DNA of 64,000 bases from Candidatus Stoquefichus massiliensis AP9 (GCF_000455285.1 NZ_HG005284.1:51527-115526); one strand, 5' to 3'. Shown: positions 37,386-48,983, counted from the stretch's first letter. Translations and numbers: made by a program. The notes: generated by a model not told the origin, from the sequence alone.

Positions 37386-39539
37386 TTATTGTGATGTTTT
37401 GTCAACCTTACAATAAAAACAAAAACAAGACCTACCAGAATTTTTGGCATAATATAATGCCTGATCTGCATTTTCATAAAGTTCTTCATAAGTCGTTGCG
37501 TCATCTGGATAACAGGCAATTCCAATACTACAGGAAACTTGTTCCATAATTTTTTGAGAATCTTCGATAATATGTTGTGCTTTCAATGTAATTGTTTCCT
37601 TGTCATAAATATCTTTAAAAAACACAACAAATTCATCTCCACCAACACGACCAACTATATCCGTAGAACGACAATGTCTTTTCAGCAGATTACCAAAATC
37701 TTTAATCACCTGATCACCACTCAAATGACCATATGAATCATTAATATTCTTAAAATGATCAATATCTATAATCATTAAACTTCCCTGATGCCCATCCAAA
37801 TACACCTCTATTAATTCACTCGTATTCACTTTATTCAATAATCCAGATAAAGGATCCATACGCATTTTCTGTTTTAAAGTCTCTTCCGTTTTTTTAGCAT
37901 TCAATAAAGCACCATTCTTTTCTTCCAATAATTTATTCTTTTTAAGAATTTCCCGATTAAATCGTATTTCTAAAACAATAAAAACAATCAACCCTATAAC
38001 AATTCCACAAACAGCTGCAATCAATAGTGGATGATTTTGAATAAAGGATTGTAAAGATATTGTATCAATGTGACCAAGCATATTTTCAATTACAATCGCA
38101 TCTATTTCCTTATCACTCATCTTATGAATAGATTTATTAAGAATACTGATTAAAATTTCATCAGTATCTTTATTTAAACCTAAAGAAATAGGTGCTTCAA
38201 CTATTCTTGGTAAAACCTCCATTAAATCAATATATTCTTGAAACACCTGATAACTATGCAAATAAAGTGTTGACAATAAAGCTCCGTCAATCTTTTTTTG
38301 ATTTAAAGCCTCTAAACATTCATTTGCTGTATCGTATTCAATAATCTCCCATTGACTATATTTTTCCTGAGTAAAAGATATGAGTCCTGGTTCTGACCCT
38401 AACATCGCAATTTTCAAATGATCATCTACATCTATTTGTGTTTGTTTGCGGGCAACAAGGGAACTCATTTTTGTATAGTAAGAATCTGTAAAATTCATAT
38501 GATATTCTTTTTGTAATGATTGTGATACAGTTGAACTTAATATGATATCTGCTTCTTTATTTTTTACCATATTCCAAGCTGATTTTCCTTGAGTATCTAT
38601 TATTTGAAAATCAATACCACTATTTTTACTTATTAAGTTCATTAAATCAATCATAACGCCTTTGTATTGCTTTGACTGTTTATCATAATATTCTAAAGGA
38701 TAGTCATGATTTTCTATAGCTATAGTTAACTGAGGATGTTCTTGAATGTATTGTTGTTCGTGTTTTGTAAAACCAATTGATTTTCGTGTGGTATCACCAT
38801 AATATTTTTCATGTAACTTAGCTACATAATAAGGATTATTTAATTCAATTTGAGCAAGGGCCTGATCTAATTTTTTTAGGACTTCCATATTCTTTTTTGA
38901 TGTCATAAAATATGCAGGCAATGATCCTAGTTTTGCTATATATTTTTTATGATTATAATCATTCATACTCCAATTCACAATCATATCTACTTCTTTATCT
39001 TCTAATGCTTTATTTAAACATGTTAAATCATCATAATACTGCCTTTGAACATCTATATGATTTTCTTTTACATAATCTTCAAAGATCTGATTGAGATAAT
39101 TTCCCTTAATCATTCCAATCTGAAGCTGCTGATATGATTGTGGATCATCAAAAAATAAATCATCACGCTCTTCTAAAGCAATTAATGCTACATAATCTTG
39201 ACAGCATTTATTTTGACTAAATAAAAACTTTTCAGCCCTTTCTTCAGAATATTGGGCAGGCATCAATAAATCTATCTCACCCTTTTCAAGCCAATCTAAA
39301 CACTCTTCCCATGTTCCTTCAACATAATCATATTTCCAATGTGTATACTTTTGAATTTCATCTAAAAATTCTGCCCCATAGCCACTCACTGATCCATCAG
39401 TATGCAAACTTAAGAATTTCTCTAAGTCTACACATCCTACCCGTATTGTTTCCTTTGCATATAACGGAACAATCATAAAGCAGCATACCATAGTCAAACA
39501 ACAGATAACTCCAATCCATAGTTTTCTTAAATATTTCAT
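37386..39539 (-). CDS. Membrane diguanylate cyclase with two periplasmic-binding-type sensor domains
   Basis: A protein of about 717 residues: a signal/TM helix (WIGVICCLTMVCCFMIVPLY), two consecutive extracellular solute-binding (PBPb) domains (about 25-250 and 260-500), a second helix (LLIAAVCGIVIGLIVFIVLEI), a short coiled coil and a GGDEF domain. The active site GRVGGDEF is intact, and RSTD five residues before it forms the product-inhibition I-site. It should make c-di-GMP in response to a small extracellular ligand. The ATG at 39539 follows AAGGTG; the frame is open further upstream but lacks a start signal. No PilZ or EAL gene is in the window. Confidence 0.9.
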   Translation of the reverse strand: MKYLRKLWIGVICCLTMVCCFMIVPLYAKETIRVGCVDLEKFLSLHTDGSVSGYGAEFLDEIQKYTHWKYDYVEGTWEECLDWLEKGEIDLLMPAQYSEERAEKFLFSQNKCCQDYVALIALEERDDLFFDDPQSYQQLQIGMIKGNYLNQIFEDYVKENHIDVQRQYYDDLTCLNKALEDKEVDMIVNWSMNDYNHKKYIAKLGSLPAYFMTSKKNMEVLKKLDQALAQIELNNPYYVAKLHEKYYGDTTRKSIGFTKHEQQYIQEHPQLTIAIENHDYPLEYYDKQSKQYKGVMIDLMNLISKNSGIDFQIIDTQGKSAWNMVKNKEADIILSSTVSQSLQKEYHMNFTDSYYTKMSSLVARKQTQIDVDDHLKIAMLGSEPGLISFTQEKYSQWEIIEYDTANECLEALNQKKIDGALLSTLYLHSYQVFQEYIDLMEVLPRIVEAPISLGLNKDTDEILISILNKSIHKMSDKEIDAIVIENMLGHIDTISLQSFIQNHPLLIAAVCGIVIGLIVFIVLEIRFNREILKKNKLLEEKNGALLNAKKTEETLKQKMRMDPLSGLLNKVNTSELIEVYLDGHQGSLMIIDIDHFKNINDSYGHLSGDQVIKDFGNLLKRHCRSTDIVGRVGGDEFVVFFKDIYDKETITLKAQHIIEDSQKIMEQVSCSIGIACYPDDATTYEELYENADQALYYAKNSGRSCFCFYCKVDKTSQ

Positions 39540-39593
39540 CTTCATCACCTTGTACCCTCTAATACACATATTATATACAATATCAGAAAAAAT

Positions 39594-39621
39594 GCAAAAA
39601 AAAGAACACCGAAGTGTTCTT
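39594..39621 (-). terminator. Terminator of gapA
   Basis: Perfect eight-base arms AAGAACAC/GTGTTCTT around a four-base loop with an eight-base T-run on the minus strand, just after the stop. Confidence 0.93.
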
Positions 39622-39628
39622 TTCATCA

Positions 39629-40645
39629 TTATTTAGTTAATTCAGCAAAATATTTAATAGTTCTAACCATGTTAGAAGTATATGAATTTTCGTTATCATA
39701 CCAAGCAACTGTTTGAACTTCAGTAGTTCCGTTATCTAATGGTTTAACCATAGTTTGAGTTGCATCAAATAATGAACCATAGTTAATTCCGATAATATCA
39801 GAAGATACTAATTGTTCTTCAGTATATCCAAATGATGGAGTTGCTGCTGCTTTCATAGCTGCATTAACTTCTTCAACTGTAACTTCACCATCAACAACTG
39901 AAGTTAAGATAGTTGTAGATCCAGTAGGAACAGGGACACGTTGAGCTGAACCAATTAATTTTCCATTTAATTCAGGAATAACTAAACCAATAGCTTTAGC
40001 TGCACCTGTAGAGTTAGGAACGATATTAACAGCAGCTGCACGAGCTCTTCTTAAATCACCTTTTCTATGAGGTCCATCTAATACCATTTGGTCACCAGTG
40101 TAAGCATGTACTGTCAACATGATACCTGATTTAATTTTAGCTAAGTTATTTAAAGCGTTAGCCATAGGTGCTAAACAGTTAGTTGTACAAGAAGCTGCAG
40201 AAATAATTGTATCTTCAGCTTTTAAGATACCTTCATTTACACCAAATACAACTGTTGGTAAATCATTTCCTGCTGGTGCAGAGATAACAACTTTTTTAGC
40301 TCCTGCATCAATATGAGCTTGAGATTTAGCTTTAGATACATAGAATCCTGTACATTCTAAAACTACATCTACACCTAATTCCCCCCAAGGTAATTTAGAA
40401 GCATCTGCTTCTTTGTAGATTTCAATTTCTTTTCCATCTACTACGATAGAAGATTCTTTTACTTCTACTTTATCAGCTAATGCATATCTACCTTGTGCTG
40501 AATCATATTTTAATAAATGTGCTAACATTTTTGGATCAGTTAAATCGTTAATTGCGACAACTTCATATCCTTCAGCACCAAACATTTGTCTAAATGCTAG
40601 ACGTCCAATACGTCCGAAACCATTAATTGCTACTTTTACTGCCAT
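39629..40645 (-). CDS. gapA: Glyceraldehyde-3-phosphate dehydrogenase, type I
   Basis: A 338-residue NAD-dependent enzyme of glycolysis. It has the Rossmann start [16 protein letters not shown], the catalytic cysteine in [13 protein letters not shown], the catalytic His in [10 protein letters not shown], and C-terminal [15 protein letters not shown]. Codon use is unusually biased, as expected for a highly expressed gene. CAAGGAGGAAG precedes the ATG. A good promoter and terminator frame it as a single-gene unit. Confidence 0.98.
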   Translation of the reverse strand: MAVKVAINGFGRIGRLAFRQMFGAEGYEVVAINDLTDPKMLAHLLKYDSAQGRYALADKVEVKESSIVVDGKEIEIYKEADASKLPWGELGVDVVLECTGFYVSKAKSQAHIDAGAKKVVISAPAGNDLPTVVFGVNEGILKAEDTIISAASCTTNCLAPMANALNNLAKIKSGIMLTVHAYTGDQMVLDGPHRKGDLRRARAAAVNIVPNSTGAAKAIGLVIPELNGKLIGSAQRVPVPTGSTTILTSVVDGEVTVEEVNAAMKAAATPSFGYTEEQLVSSDIIGINYGSLFDATQTMVKPLDNGTTEVQTVAWYDNENSYTSNMVRTIKYFAELTK

Positions 40646-40681
40646 TTTATTGACTTCCTCCTTGATTTATTTTATGCCTAT

Positions 40682-40710
40682 ATTATAGTCTACAAACCAA
40701 AATAAATCAA
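40682..40710 (-). promoter_or_regulatory. gapA promoter
   Basis: Minus-strand TTGATT, 17-base spacer, TATAAT, about 37 bases upstream of the gapA ATG. The rest of 40711-40942 holds no gene; a single GGTCAAA heptad before clpP is not enough for a CtsR site. Confidence 0.8.
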
Positions 40711-40942
40711 TAAAAGTTGTAAGTATTATATAAAAAAATTCACATGAAAGGTAATGTAACCACTTCCAAACAGAAAAAGACTTTTTACTACATCATTTTT
40801 GATGAAAGAAACACTTTTTACCAGTTTGATATCGAAATTTTTATAAAATTTCTATTTAATGTGTCATTTAAAACAAACTCTTCACCTTTCATGAATATTA
40901 ACTCTCATAAAACTCTATAATGAACTATGGAGGTCAAAACTT

Positions 40943-41521
40943 ATGAACTTTATTCCAACAGTTATACTAAAAAAACAATCTAAGGAGTATGCTTATGATA
41001 TTTATTCACGACTTTTAGAAGACCGTATTATCATGTTATGTGGTGAAATCAATGATGAAATGGCAAGTTCTATTGTCAGTCAGCTCTTATATTTAGAATC
41101 ACTTGATCCGAATGCTGATATTGATATGTATATCAATTCACCTGGTGGTAGTGTTTCAGCCGGTTTAGCTATATTTGATACAATGAATTTTGTCAAATGC
41201 GATGTGTCAACAATCAGTATTGGACTTTCTGCTAGTATGGGAGCATTTCTTCTTGCTGCTGGTCAAAAAGGAAAACGCTGTGCTTTAGAAAATAGTGAAA
41301 TTATGATTCATCAACCCTTAGGTGGAACAAATGGTCAGGCAAGTGACATTGAAATTACAACCAAACATATTCTTAAGCAAAAAGAAAAACTGAATCGTCT
41401 TCTTTCAGAAATGACGAATCAGCCATTACGCCGTATCAAAAAAGATACTGATCGTGATTATTTTATGAATGCTTATGATGCTTTAGAATATGGTCTTATT
41501 GATGAAGTCCTAAAGAAATAA
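40943..41521 (+). CDS. clpP: ATP-dependent Clp protease proteolytic subunit
   Basis: A 192-residue serine peptidase forming the ClpP barrel, which degrades proteins fed by Clp ATPases. The catalytic triad is visible: Ser in [11 protein letters not shown], His in IMIHQPLGG and Asp in [10 protein letters not shown]. The processing loop start [11 protein letters not shown] departs from the common IPxVIEQTxRGER. TATGGAGG precedes the ATG. It is monocistronic with a strong terminator. Confidence 0.96.
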   Translation: MNFIPTVILKKQSKEYAYDIYSRLLEDRIIMLCGEINDEMASSIVSQLLYLESLDPNADIDMYINSPGGSVSAGLAIFDTMNFVKCDVSTISIGLSASMGAFLLAAGQKGKRCALENSEIMIHQPLGGTNGQASDIEITTKHILKQKEKLNRLLSEMTNQPLRRIKKDTDRDYFMNAYDALEYGLIDEVLKK

Positions 41522-41543
41522 GCGTCATTCTGACGCTTTTTCT
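41521..41543 (+). terminator. clpP terminator
   Basis: Perfect seven-base arms AGCGTCA/TGACGCT with a three-base loop and a TTTTCTT tail, overlapping the clpP stop codon. Confidence 0.93.
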
Positions 41544-41932
41544 TATGTTTTTTCTAGTTCTATACAAAGATGTTTATCTTTAATAAAAAGTTGCTGAATT
41601 GGCAAATCACACACATAACAACAAGATCCATCTTTAAAAAGCAAATGTTCATCATGAATCATTTGTTTTAAAGCACTTAATAAACTTAACTGTAAAAACA
41701 AATATTCTACTTTACCATCAACATTCTCAAAAATTAATTTTCCATTTTGATAAGATAAAGTAAATCTTGCTTGCATATCAAAAGTATGATCCTGATAAGC
41801 AACAACAGCTTTCATTTCAATACATTCATTAATTGTTAATTGTGATTCTTTAATCATAATAGAATATTTATTTAAAAATGGTTTTAATCCATATTCCAGA
41901 CAAGTTTTCACTTCATTTTCATTTAAAATCAT
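41543..41932 (-). CDS. Hypothetical protein
   Basis: A protein of about 129 residues with no signal or membrane segment. It looks like a mixed alpha/beta domain with long amphipathic strands and a short KDGSCCYVCDL cysteine cluster. No family recognised. The ATG at 41932 follows GGGTGATATA. It lies 14 bases after the uridine-kinase-like gene and could be the last gene of that operon. Confidence 0.6.
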   Translation of the reverse strand: MILNENEVKTCLEYGLKPFLNKYSIMIKESQLTINECIEMKAVVAYQDHTFDMQARFTLSYQNGKLIFENVDGKVEYLFLQLSLLSALKQMIHDEHLLFKDGSCCYVCDLPIQQLFIKDKHLCIELEKT

Positions 41933-41958
41933 TATATCACCCATATAGTATATGCATT

Positions 41959-42522
41959 CTATAAAGATATATGTATATCCTTTATCACAAGATATTTTTC
42001 ATAGATACGATAATATTGGAAATATTTATTTTCTAAAGGAATCCAAATTTGCTGAAATTGAGTGATTTGATGAGGATTCCGTATTTTAATTCTTTTTGTT
42101 TGTAATTCTGGTTCGATTTTTAAAACAAGACAATGCGTATAATAAGGAACGAATTCAGGTCGTAAAGCATAACTTCCTTCTATGATATTGCGTGGGTAAT
42201 AAGGAACATCTAAAACATTCTGTTTCAATTGCATAATAGAGCAATCAAAGGGTTGATAATGAACTGTTTGTTTTTGACTCAAAGGCATTAAAACAGTTTC
42301 TAAAAATCTTTCATAGTCTACATTACCCCCTGGTTCAGATAATCTTTCTGGTGTACGTTTATGGAAAGGCAAAAAGAAATCATCCATATGAAAAACATGA
42401 GCATCTAATCTTTGTTGTAAATAAGCTGCCAGTGTTGACTTCCCTGATGCACACATTCCATCAATAGCTAGTACAAATGAAGTTGTTTTTTCTAAATCTA
42501 AAATAAGTTCTTCTAATGTCAT
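41959..42522 (-). CDS. Uridine kinase-like P-loop nucleoside kinase
   Basis: A 187-residue P-loop kinase with Walker A DGMCASGKSTLA (about 20-31) and the acceptor segment HMDDFFLPFHKRT, then FDCS and NIIEGSYAL, as in the Udk/PRK-like group. It may phosphorylate a nucleoside or small polyol; the substrate is not visible. Its start overlaps the EamA transporter stop by four bases, hinting at an import-and-phosphorylate pair. Confidence 0.8.
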   Translation of the reverse strand: MTLEELILDLEKTTSFVLAIDGMCASGKSTLAAYLQQRLDAHVFHMDDFFLPFHKRTPERLSEPGGNVDYERFLETVLMPLSQKQTVHYQPFDCSIMQLKQNVLDVPYYPRNIIEGSYALRPEFVPYYTHCLVLKIEPELQTKRIKIRNPHQITQFQQIWIPLENKYFQYYRIYEKYLVIKDIHISL

Positions 42523-43394
42523 ACCTTCTCTCCCTGAGCCTGATTTTTAACAAGTATAAATGTTGATAACAACACCAATAAACATCCTACAATCTTCATG
42601 AGAGTTAATTGCTCATTTAAAAACAATATGCCAACAATAATACTTGTAATAGGTTCTAAGGTTGAAAGAATAGCTGTTAAAGATGCCCCTAAACAACAAA
42701 TGCCTTTTTGAAACAAAACCACACCTATCAATGATGTAAAAACTGCAACAACCATTGATAACAGATATCCAGATAGTGGCATGATTGAAAGACTCTTTGT
42801 TATAAGAGCTAAAAGTAAAATAACTGTACTATTCATGATCACCAAATAGAAGTTAAAAACATAAGGACTAATATAACGAATTGTTGAATGATCCATGCCA
42901 ATCATATAATATGCAAAGAATATTCCAGATCCTACAGCAAGTAAAAATCCAAACATAGAAGATGCTGATTTTTCAATAAAACATAAAATACCTACCATTG
43001 CTAAGACCAAACATAAGATTTGTTTATGATTGAGTTTTTGCTGATACAAAATAAAATTCATAATACATACAAATAAAGGATAAAGGAAATGAAGAACTGT
43101 AGCACTTCCAACACCTATATAACTATATGAAGAATAAAGTAAAACAACGGTTAACGTATTTCCAAAAAATCCGACTTTTAAAATATCTTTGAATTGCTGT
43201 TTTGTCACTTTTAAAGATAACTTCTGATACAAGACAATAAATAAAAACAAAGGTACCACAAACAAATGTCTTAAGAAAGCTAATTGTATACCATTATTTC
43301 CCATACTATAAGTGAATTTGCCAATAGCTGGCGTAATTCCAAATATAATTGTTGAAATAACAGTAAATACAATACCTTTTTGTTTAATATTCAT
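42519..43394 (-). CDS. EamA/DMT-family transporter
   Basis: A 291-residue membrane protein with ten predicted helices in two EamA repeats (about 1-140 and 150-285). The second repeat ends with the typical LEPITSIIVGILFLNEQLTLMKIVG pattern. DMT exporters or importers move small metabolites. It overlaps the asparaginase gene by 11 bases upstream and the kinase gene by four downstream, so all three form one operon. Confidence 0.9.
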   Translation of the reverse strand: MNIKQKGIVFTVISTIIFGITPAIGKFTYSMGNNGIQLAFLRHLFVVPLFLFIVLYQKLSLKVTKQQFKDILKVGFFGNTLTVVLLYSSYSYIGVGSATVLHFLYPLFVCIMNFILYQQKLNHKQILCLVLAMVGILCFIEKSASSMFGFLLAVGSGIFFAYYMIGMDHSTIRYISPYVFNFYLVIMNSTVILLLALITKSLSIMPLSGYLLSMVVAVFTSLIGVVLFQKGICCLGASLTAILSTLEPITSIIVGILFLNEQLTLMKIVGCLLVLLSTFILVKNQAQGEKV

Positions 43395-44364
43395 TAAATA
43401 TCTTCCTTATCTCATCATGATTTAATGAATATGTTAAAGCGAGCATTAATAAAACTCTTGCCTTTTGTGGTGTTAATGTATTTCCTGGAATACAGCAATG
43501 CTGTGGATCAAAAATTTCATCATCAAAAACAATTCCTTGCGCAACTCTTGAACAGCGTACAAAAACAATCCCCTGTGAGGATAAATCTTCAATAGCGCGC
43601 ATCCATTCCCGATTATAATTTCCACTACCTGATCCTGTTAAAACGATCCCATGATGAAACTTTGCTAAATCATATAATAACTGACTAGATGCTCCTGCAT
43701 AAAAATAAGCAATACCAACAGATGATAAATCCTTTAATACTCTTTTTGAGAACATAGAATCAATCGTATGTATCTTAAATGTTCTTGAAAAGAAGTAAAC
43801 TTCATGATCTTGCATATAACCTAAACATCCAAAAGCTTTCTGATCAAAAGCATCAACTTTATAATTGTTAACCTTTTGAATATCTCTACCTGAGTAAATT
43901 GTATTCGAAAAAAGTCCCATAACACCCTGATGCCATGCTTCATTATGAGTTGCTAAACAAACTGCCTGATATAAATTATAAGGTCCATCAGCACTCGTTG
44001 CGGTTGCTGGACGCATGGCTCCTGTAATCACAACTGGTTTTTCTGTATGAAGCGTTAAATTTAAAAAATAAGCTGTTTCATCTAGTGTATCTGTTCCATG
44101 TGTCACAACAACACCATCTATATGCTCATCTTTAACTATTTCATTGATTGTATTGGATAATACTATCCATCTTTGTGGATTCATTTCATTACTATCAATA
44201 TTCATTAACTGATATTCTTTAATATGTGCAATATTTTGTATCATAGGAATTGATTGAATAATTTCATCCACATTCATTTCACCTGCCCGATAAGCAACAG
44301 TCTTTCCTTGCTGGCCTGTTCCTGCAATCGTTCCACCAGTTGCAACAATCGCAATTGTTTTCAT
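43384..44364 (-). CDS. ansA: L-asparaginase, type I/II family
   Basis: A 326-residue asparaginase. The first active-site threonine is in IVATGGTIAGTG (about 5-16), the second in VVTHGTDTLDETAYFL (about 85-100), and SxDGPYNL is conserved. It hydrolyses asparagine to aspartate and ammonia. There is no signal peptide, so it is cytoplasmic. The ATG at 44364 follows GGGTGATGAA. It leads the operon with the EamA transporter and the kinase. Confidence 0.93.
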   Translation of the reverse strand: MKTIAIVATGGTIAGTGQQGKTVAYRAGEMNVDEIIQSIPMIQNIAHIKEYQLMNIDSNEMNPQRWIVLSNTINEIVKDEHIDGVVVTHGTDTLDETAYFLNLTLHTEKPVVITGAMRPATATSADGPYNLYQAVCLATHNEAWHQGVMGLFSNTIYSGRDIQKVNNYKVDAFDQKAFGCLGYMQDHEVYFFSRTFKIHTIDSMFSKRVLKDLSSVGIAYFYAGASSQLLYDLAKFHHGIVLTGSGSGNYNREWMRAIEDLSSQGIVFVRCSRVAQGIVFDDEIFDPQHCCIPGNTLTPQKARVLLMLALTYSLNHDEIRKIFNEY

Positions 44365-44422
44365 ATTCATCACCCTTTCATATCTTAGTTATTCTACCAT
44401 TTTGTCTTTTTATACACAATAT

Positions 44423-44460
44423 AAAAGGACACTTTTCTCATTTTCTAAAAGTGCCCTTTT
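44423..44460. terminator. Bidirectional-looking terminator between hypothetical and ansA
   Basis: Fourteen-base arms AAAAGGACACTTTT/AAAAGTGCCCTTTT (one mismatch) with a ten-base loop. It ends the 44490-44756 gene on the minus strand. Confidence 0.75.
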
Positions 44461-44489
44461 ACCAATCATCCTTTAACATACTTCCTCCA

Positions 44490-44756
44490 CTATTCCATTT
44501 CTTGAATCAAATATTTTTCTTCTATAATTGGTTTGAATTGACGACATATCTTTGGATTTGTTTCTTTCGATATTTCAAACAATAATATTGGAGTATATTC
44601 TTCATTTAAAACAGGATAAGGATTGTTTTTGATGATACGAAGTATAACTTTTAAATCTCCATCACCAATAACGATATCATGGCTACTACAGATTTTTCTA
44701 AAAACCTTTAATGTTAATCTTTGTAAGCGATGATTCATGAGACTCCAATTTGTCAT
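44490..44756 (-). CDS. Hypothetical 88-residue protein
   Basis: A small soluble protein with basic and hydrophobic segments (HRLQRLTLKVFRKICSS, GDGDLKVILRIIKNNPYPVL). The strong AGGAGG Shine-Dalgarno seven bases before the ATG and its own terminator argue that it is real. No recognised family. It faces away from the TetR gene across a short AT-rich gap with room for divergent promoters, so TetR could regulate it. Confidence 0.55.
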   Translation of the reverse strand: MTNWSLMNHRLQRLTLKVFRKICSSHDIVIGDGDLKVILRIIKNNPYPVLNEEYTPILLFEISKETNPKICRQFKPIIEEKYLIQEME

Positions 44757-44913
44757 AAGTCTACCTCCTCTCAGGTATTTTATTAAATATGTACCTTTTT
44801 TGTTCTATTTATATTATAATGTTAGAAAACAAAAACAACAATATGCAATATTTTCAAATTTATTTAATATTAGATAAATTCTTAAAAATTGTATAGTATT
44901 GGAGGGAAAAATA

Positions 44914-45459
44914 ATGAGAACTGAATATCGTAATGCCACCAGATCTAAGCTTTTGATTAAAAATGCGTACATTCAATTGCTAAAAGAAAAACCAGCAACT
45001 AAAATTACTGTTACTGATATTATCCATCTTGCTGATATTAGTCGTGGGACTTTTTATGCTCATTATAAAGATACCCTTGATTTATGGGAAAGTTTTCAGA
45101 GAGATTTTTTAAATCAGTTAATTCATTTTACTGAAAAACATAAAGAAAAACTGCTAGTAGATAAAATTGATTTATTGTTAGATAAAACGATTGATATTTT
45201 AAAGAAAGATTATGAAACTTATTGTGTTTTAGCAAATCAGGATTTCTCTTTCTATTTTTATCATGATGTGAAAAGAGTTATTCTTAATGAATTAACCAAA
45301 GAATATGGTGTATCTAAGGAAATAGAAAGAAGTTTAAATATTTATATTGGTGGCTTTATTATGTTACTAAGAGAGTGGCTAGAGAATCCAAACTTTGAAT
45401 CTATGGGAGAATATAAAAAAACTTTATCAAGGCTCATTCATCAGGGAATCATCATTTAA
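44914..45459 (+). CDS. TetR/AcrR-family regulator
   Basis: A protein of about 181 residues with the TetR helix-turn-helix at residues 10-55 (SKLLIKNAYIQLLKEKP, ITVTDIIHLADISRGTFYAHY) and an all-helical ligand domain of the TetR_C_33-like type ending GGFIMLLREWLENP. The ATG at 44914 follows GGAGGG; the upstream in-frame TTG at 44899 overlaps it. Targets are unknown; neighbours are a GH1 gene (convergent) and a small hypothetical (divergent). Confidence 0.9.
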   Translation: MRTEYRNATRSKLLIKNAYIQLLKEKPATKITVTDIIHLADISRGTFYAHYKDTLDLWESFQRDFLNQLIHFTEKHKEKLLVDKIDLLLDKTIDILKKDYETYCVLANQDFSFYFYHDVKRVILNELTKEYGVSKEIERSLNIYIGGFIMLLREWLENPNFESMGEYKKTLSRLIHQGIII

Positions 45460-45461
45460 AA

Positions 45462-45484
45462 AGATGGTTCTTTTTTTGAACCAT

Positions 45485-45486
<2 letters not shown>
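45462..45486. terminator. Bidirectional terminator between TetR and GH1 genes
   Basis: Perfect nine-base arms AGATGGTTC/GAACCATCT with a seven-T loop. It overlaps both convergent stops. Confidence 0.8.
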
Positions 45487-46885
<1,399 letters not shown>

Positions 46886-46972
46886 TCACCTCTATTTTAG
46901 TATACTATCGTTTATTTTCTCATCTTTACTTTTTTCATTTTGTGAAACCAATTTTCATAATTAGAAATAAAA

Positions 46973-47812
46973 TTATTTTTCAATATGATTTATTAAAAAA
47001 GAAATAAGCATAATAAATTCAACAGATCCTGCTGCAATTTCATATTTCTGAAACTTAATATCTAATTGACCATTTTCATTAATATAGAAAATACGTTGAG
47101 AATTCATAAAATCTTCAATCTCTACATCATTAAAATAGTAAAAACGTTGATTTTTAGGCATACATGCAATCTGTTGTTTGATTTCATCAGCAATCTTCTT
47201 TTGATAATCTTTTCCTACCAAGTCTTCTAAAGATAGCACTTTTCCCTTTACTAAATCAATATTATAGTATAGATATTCCTGATAAGAAGAAGCTAATGTT
47301 TCTGTTTTTTCAATCAGAAAAGAGACAATAGAATTCTGTTTATACTTCACCTCATAATCAATATTTAAGGAGACAGGAATAAACTCTTCAGCTTTTCCAC
47401 CTGTATCAATATAAGCTTGATAATAATCTTTTGCTCGAAGAGAAGCCTCTTTTACTTCACGATCAATTACCATTTGTATCTCATCATTAATCTTTTTCTC
47501 TAATTCACTGTGTCCAGTTTCTGAAAGTGATGGTGCATTGACATGTATGATTTTATTTCATCTTCTTCAATATGAATAAATGTAAAGATTTGACAAATAT
47601 CTCCTAAATAAGGAATTTTTGCAATAGTCGCTGCAAAAACGGGACTTGTATTTAAAACAAAAATAAATACACAGCATGCCACTAAAACGACTTGAAAAAG
47701 ATTTTTTTACTTTTTGATGTTTATACCCATAATGAATAGTTTCCTGTACTTTGAGATGGTAATTGTCTGGTATATCTATATTTTGATAATCTTTTTTCAT
47801 CTGCTTTAACAT
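46973..47812 (-). pseudogene. RsiV-type anti-sigma factor, broken by frameshifts
   Basis: Three frames together spell an RsiV/DUF3298-like anti-sigma factor. A cytoplasmic start (from 47812, MLKQMKKDYQNIDIPDNYHL) overlaps the sigma stop. A membrane helix with VACCVFIFVLN and the IPYLGDICQIFTF motif lies in a second frame. A DUF3298 extracellular domain (KIADEIKQQIACMPKNQRFYYF, AAGSVEF) ends at 46973. The first shift falls near homopolymer runs at about 47695-47712; the second lies around 47535-47545, before the VNAPSLSET segment. RsiV proteins hold an ECF sigma factor and are lysozyme receptors in other Bacillota. Function is likely lost. Confidence 0.8.
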
Positions 47813-48285
47813 TCATTTTCAATTTCTTCTTCCCAATCTGCTTTTAAAGCTTTATATAATCTCGTTTTTACGCTATTCACACTCACATGTAGAATTTGAG
47901 ATATTTCTAATAATGACATATCTTCATAATATCTTAAATAAATAATATCTCTGTATTTTAATGGTAATTTCTCTATCATTTCCCAAACCTCTAATGTTAT
48001 TTGAATGTCTAATGTTTGTGATGCAATTGATGCTTCATAAAAAGGTTCTACAATTTTCTTCTTTCGTAAATAGAGTTTACATTCATTTATCAATATGCGA
48101 AAAAACCATATTTTTAAATATTCTTTTTTCCGTCATTTAGGATAATTTAAAATAACTTTGATAATAGCATCTTGTACAATATTCATTGCTGCCATCGAAT
48201 CCTTAACATAAGTCAAGCACAACCGATAAAAATCATCCTGATATCTTTGAATCATTTGTATCAGTTCACTTTCTTCATCAATCAT
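47806..48285 (-). pseudogene. ECF sigma factor (SigV-like) with premature TGA
   Basis: From ATG at 48285 the frame gives a region-2 half (SELIQMIQRYQDDFYRLCLTYV) and, after an in-frame TGA at 48133-48135 (codon 51), continues unshifted with WFFRILINECKLYLRKKK and region 4 (EMIEKLPLKYRDIIYLRYYEDMSLLEISQILHV). Only one nonsense base change separates it from an intact factor of about 159 residues. The start overlaps the stop of the upstream SGNH gene (ATGA) and the stop overlaps the anti-sigma start, so the three formed one operon. A short region-4 protein could still be started inside, but would not be a normal sigma factor. Confidence 0.82.
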
Positions 48286-48928
48286 TCTATTTCCCCCACT
48301 AGTTTTATTTCATGACTTAATTCACGACACCATAACTGGTATATATTATAATCATAATAGTTATGTCTTTGTTCATCATTTTTCATTCTTGTCTGTAAAA
48401 AAGAACTGCCTTGTAAGTAAGGCACTTGTTTTTGCAAACATAATTGTTTAAGAACTTTATTATAACAATTTATTTTCTTTTCAGATATATCTTTATCAGA
48501 TATAGTACCAAGACTTTGAATATAAATTTTCACACCAGGTAGTTTACTCTGTAGGATATCAATAATATTGCTATATTTCTCAATAAACATTTGCATAGAT
48601 ATCCATTCTAGTTCTTGATAGCCATGATTTAAATATATTTGCTGATATGGATTGTTTGTAATAGCTTCTCATATGGTTAACATATGTCCTTGGGTTGAGA
48701 CACATTTTTTATTCATGAACATATCAAAAGACATATCATGCATTGCATAAAATGTTGCTTTTTCAAATAATGAATTATTTTTTAATCCTAAAATATGTAA
48801 ATCACCAATCATCGCCGTTTCTTCTATTAAATATGTCTGACTCTTTGATGATTGAGTATTTTTTGTAGTGTAGATTGTCTACAGTCTATCAATAAACAAA
48901 CACTTAATAAAAATATGATTTTTTTCAT
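48282..48928 (-). pseudogene. Lipoprotein SGNH/GDSL hydrolase, decayed
   Basis: Starting at ATG 48928 (AAGAGGG upstream), the sequence encodes a lipoprotein-like signal ending LLIDC, then shifts frame at about 48840-48850. An SGNH-hydrolase body continues with FEKATFYAMHD, YLNHGYQELEW and GVKIYIQSLGTIS, but is interrupted by TGA near 48668-48670 (MLTI-stop-EAI). The nucleophile motif GDS has become GDL and the C-terminal DxIHLN motif is unrecognisable. The likely ancestor was a surface esterase, perhaps acting on O-acetylated peptidoglycan, in the sigma/anti-sigma operon. Confidence 0.78.
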
Positions 48929-48983
48929 AATATCCCTCTTTTAACTTTTCATATATTAGATACATTAATTATATAAAAAGTTT

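Noticed and set aside
37304..37525. 73-codon minus-strand frame between the ZIP and GGDEF genes
   Set aside because: It overlaps the end of the GGDEF gene in another frame and has no start signal or family resemblance.
40880..40942. CtsR operator before clpP
   Set aside because: Only one GGTCAAA heptad is present, within the ribosome-binding region; the tandem heptad arrangement is missing.
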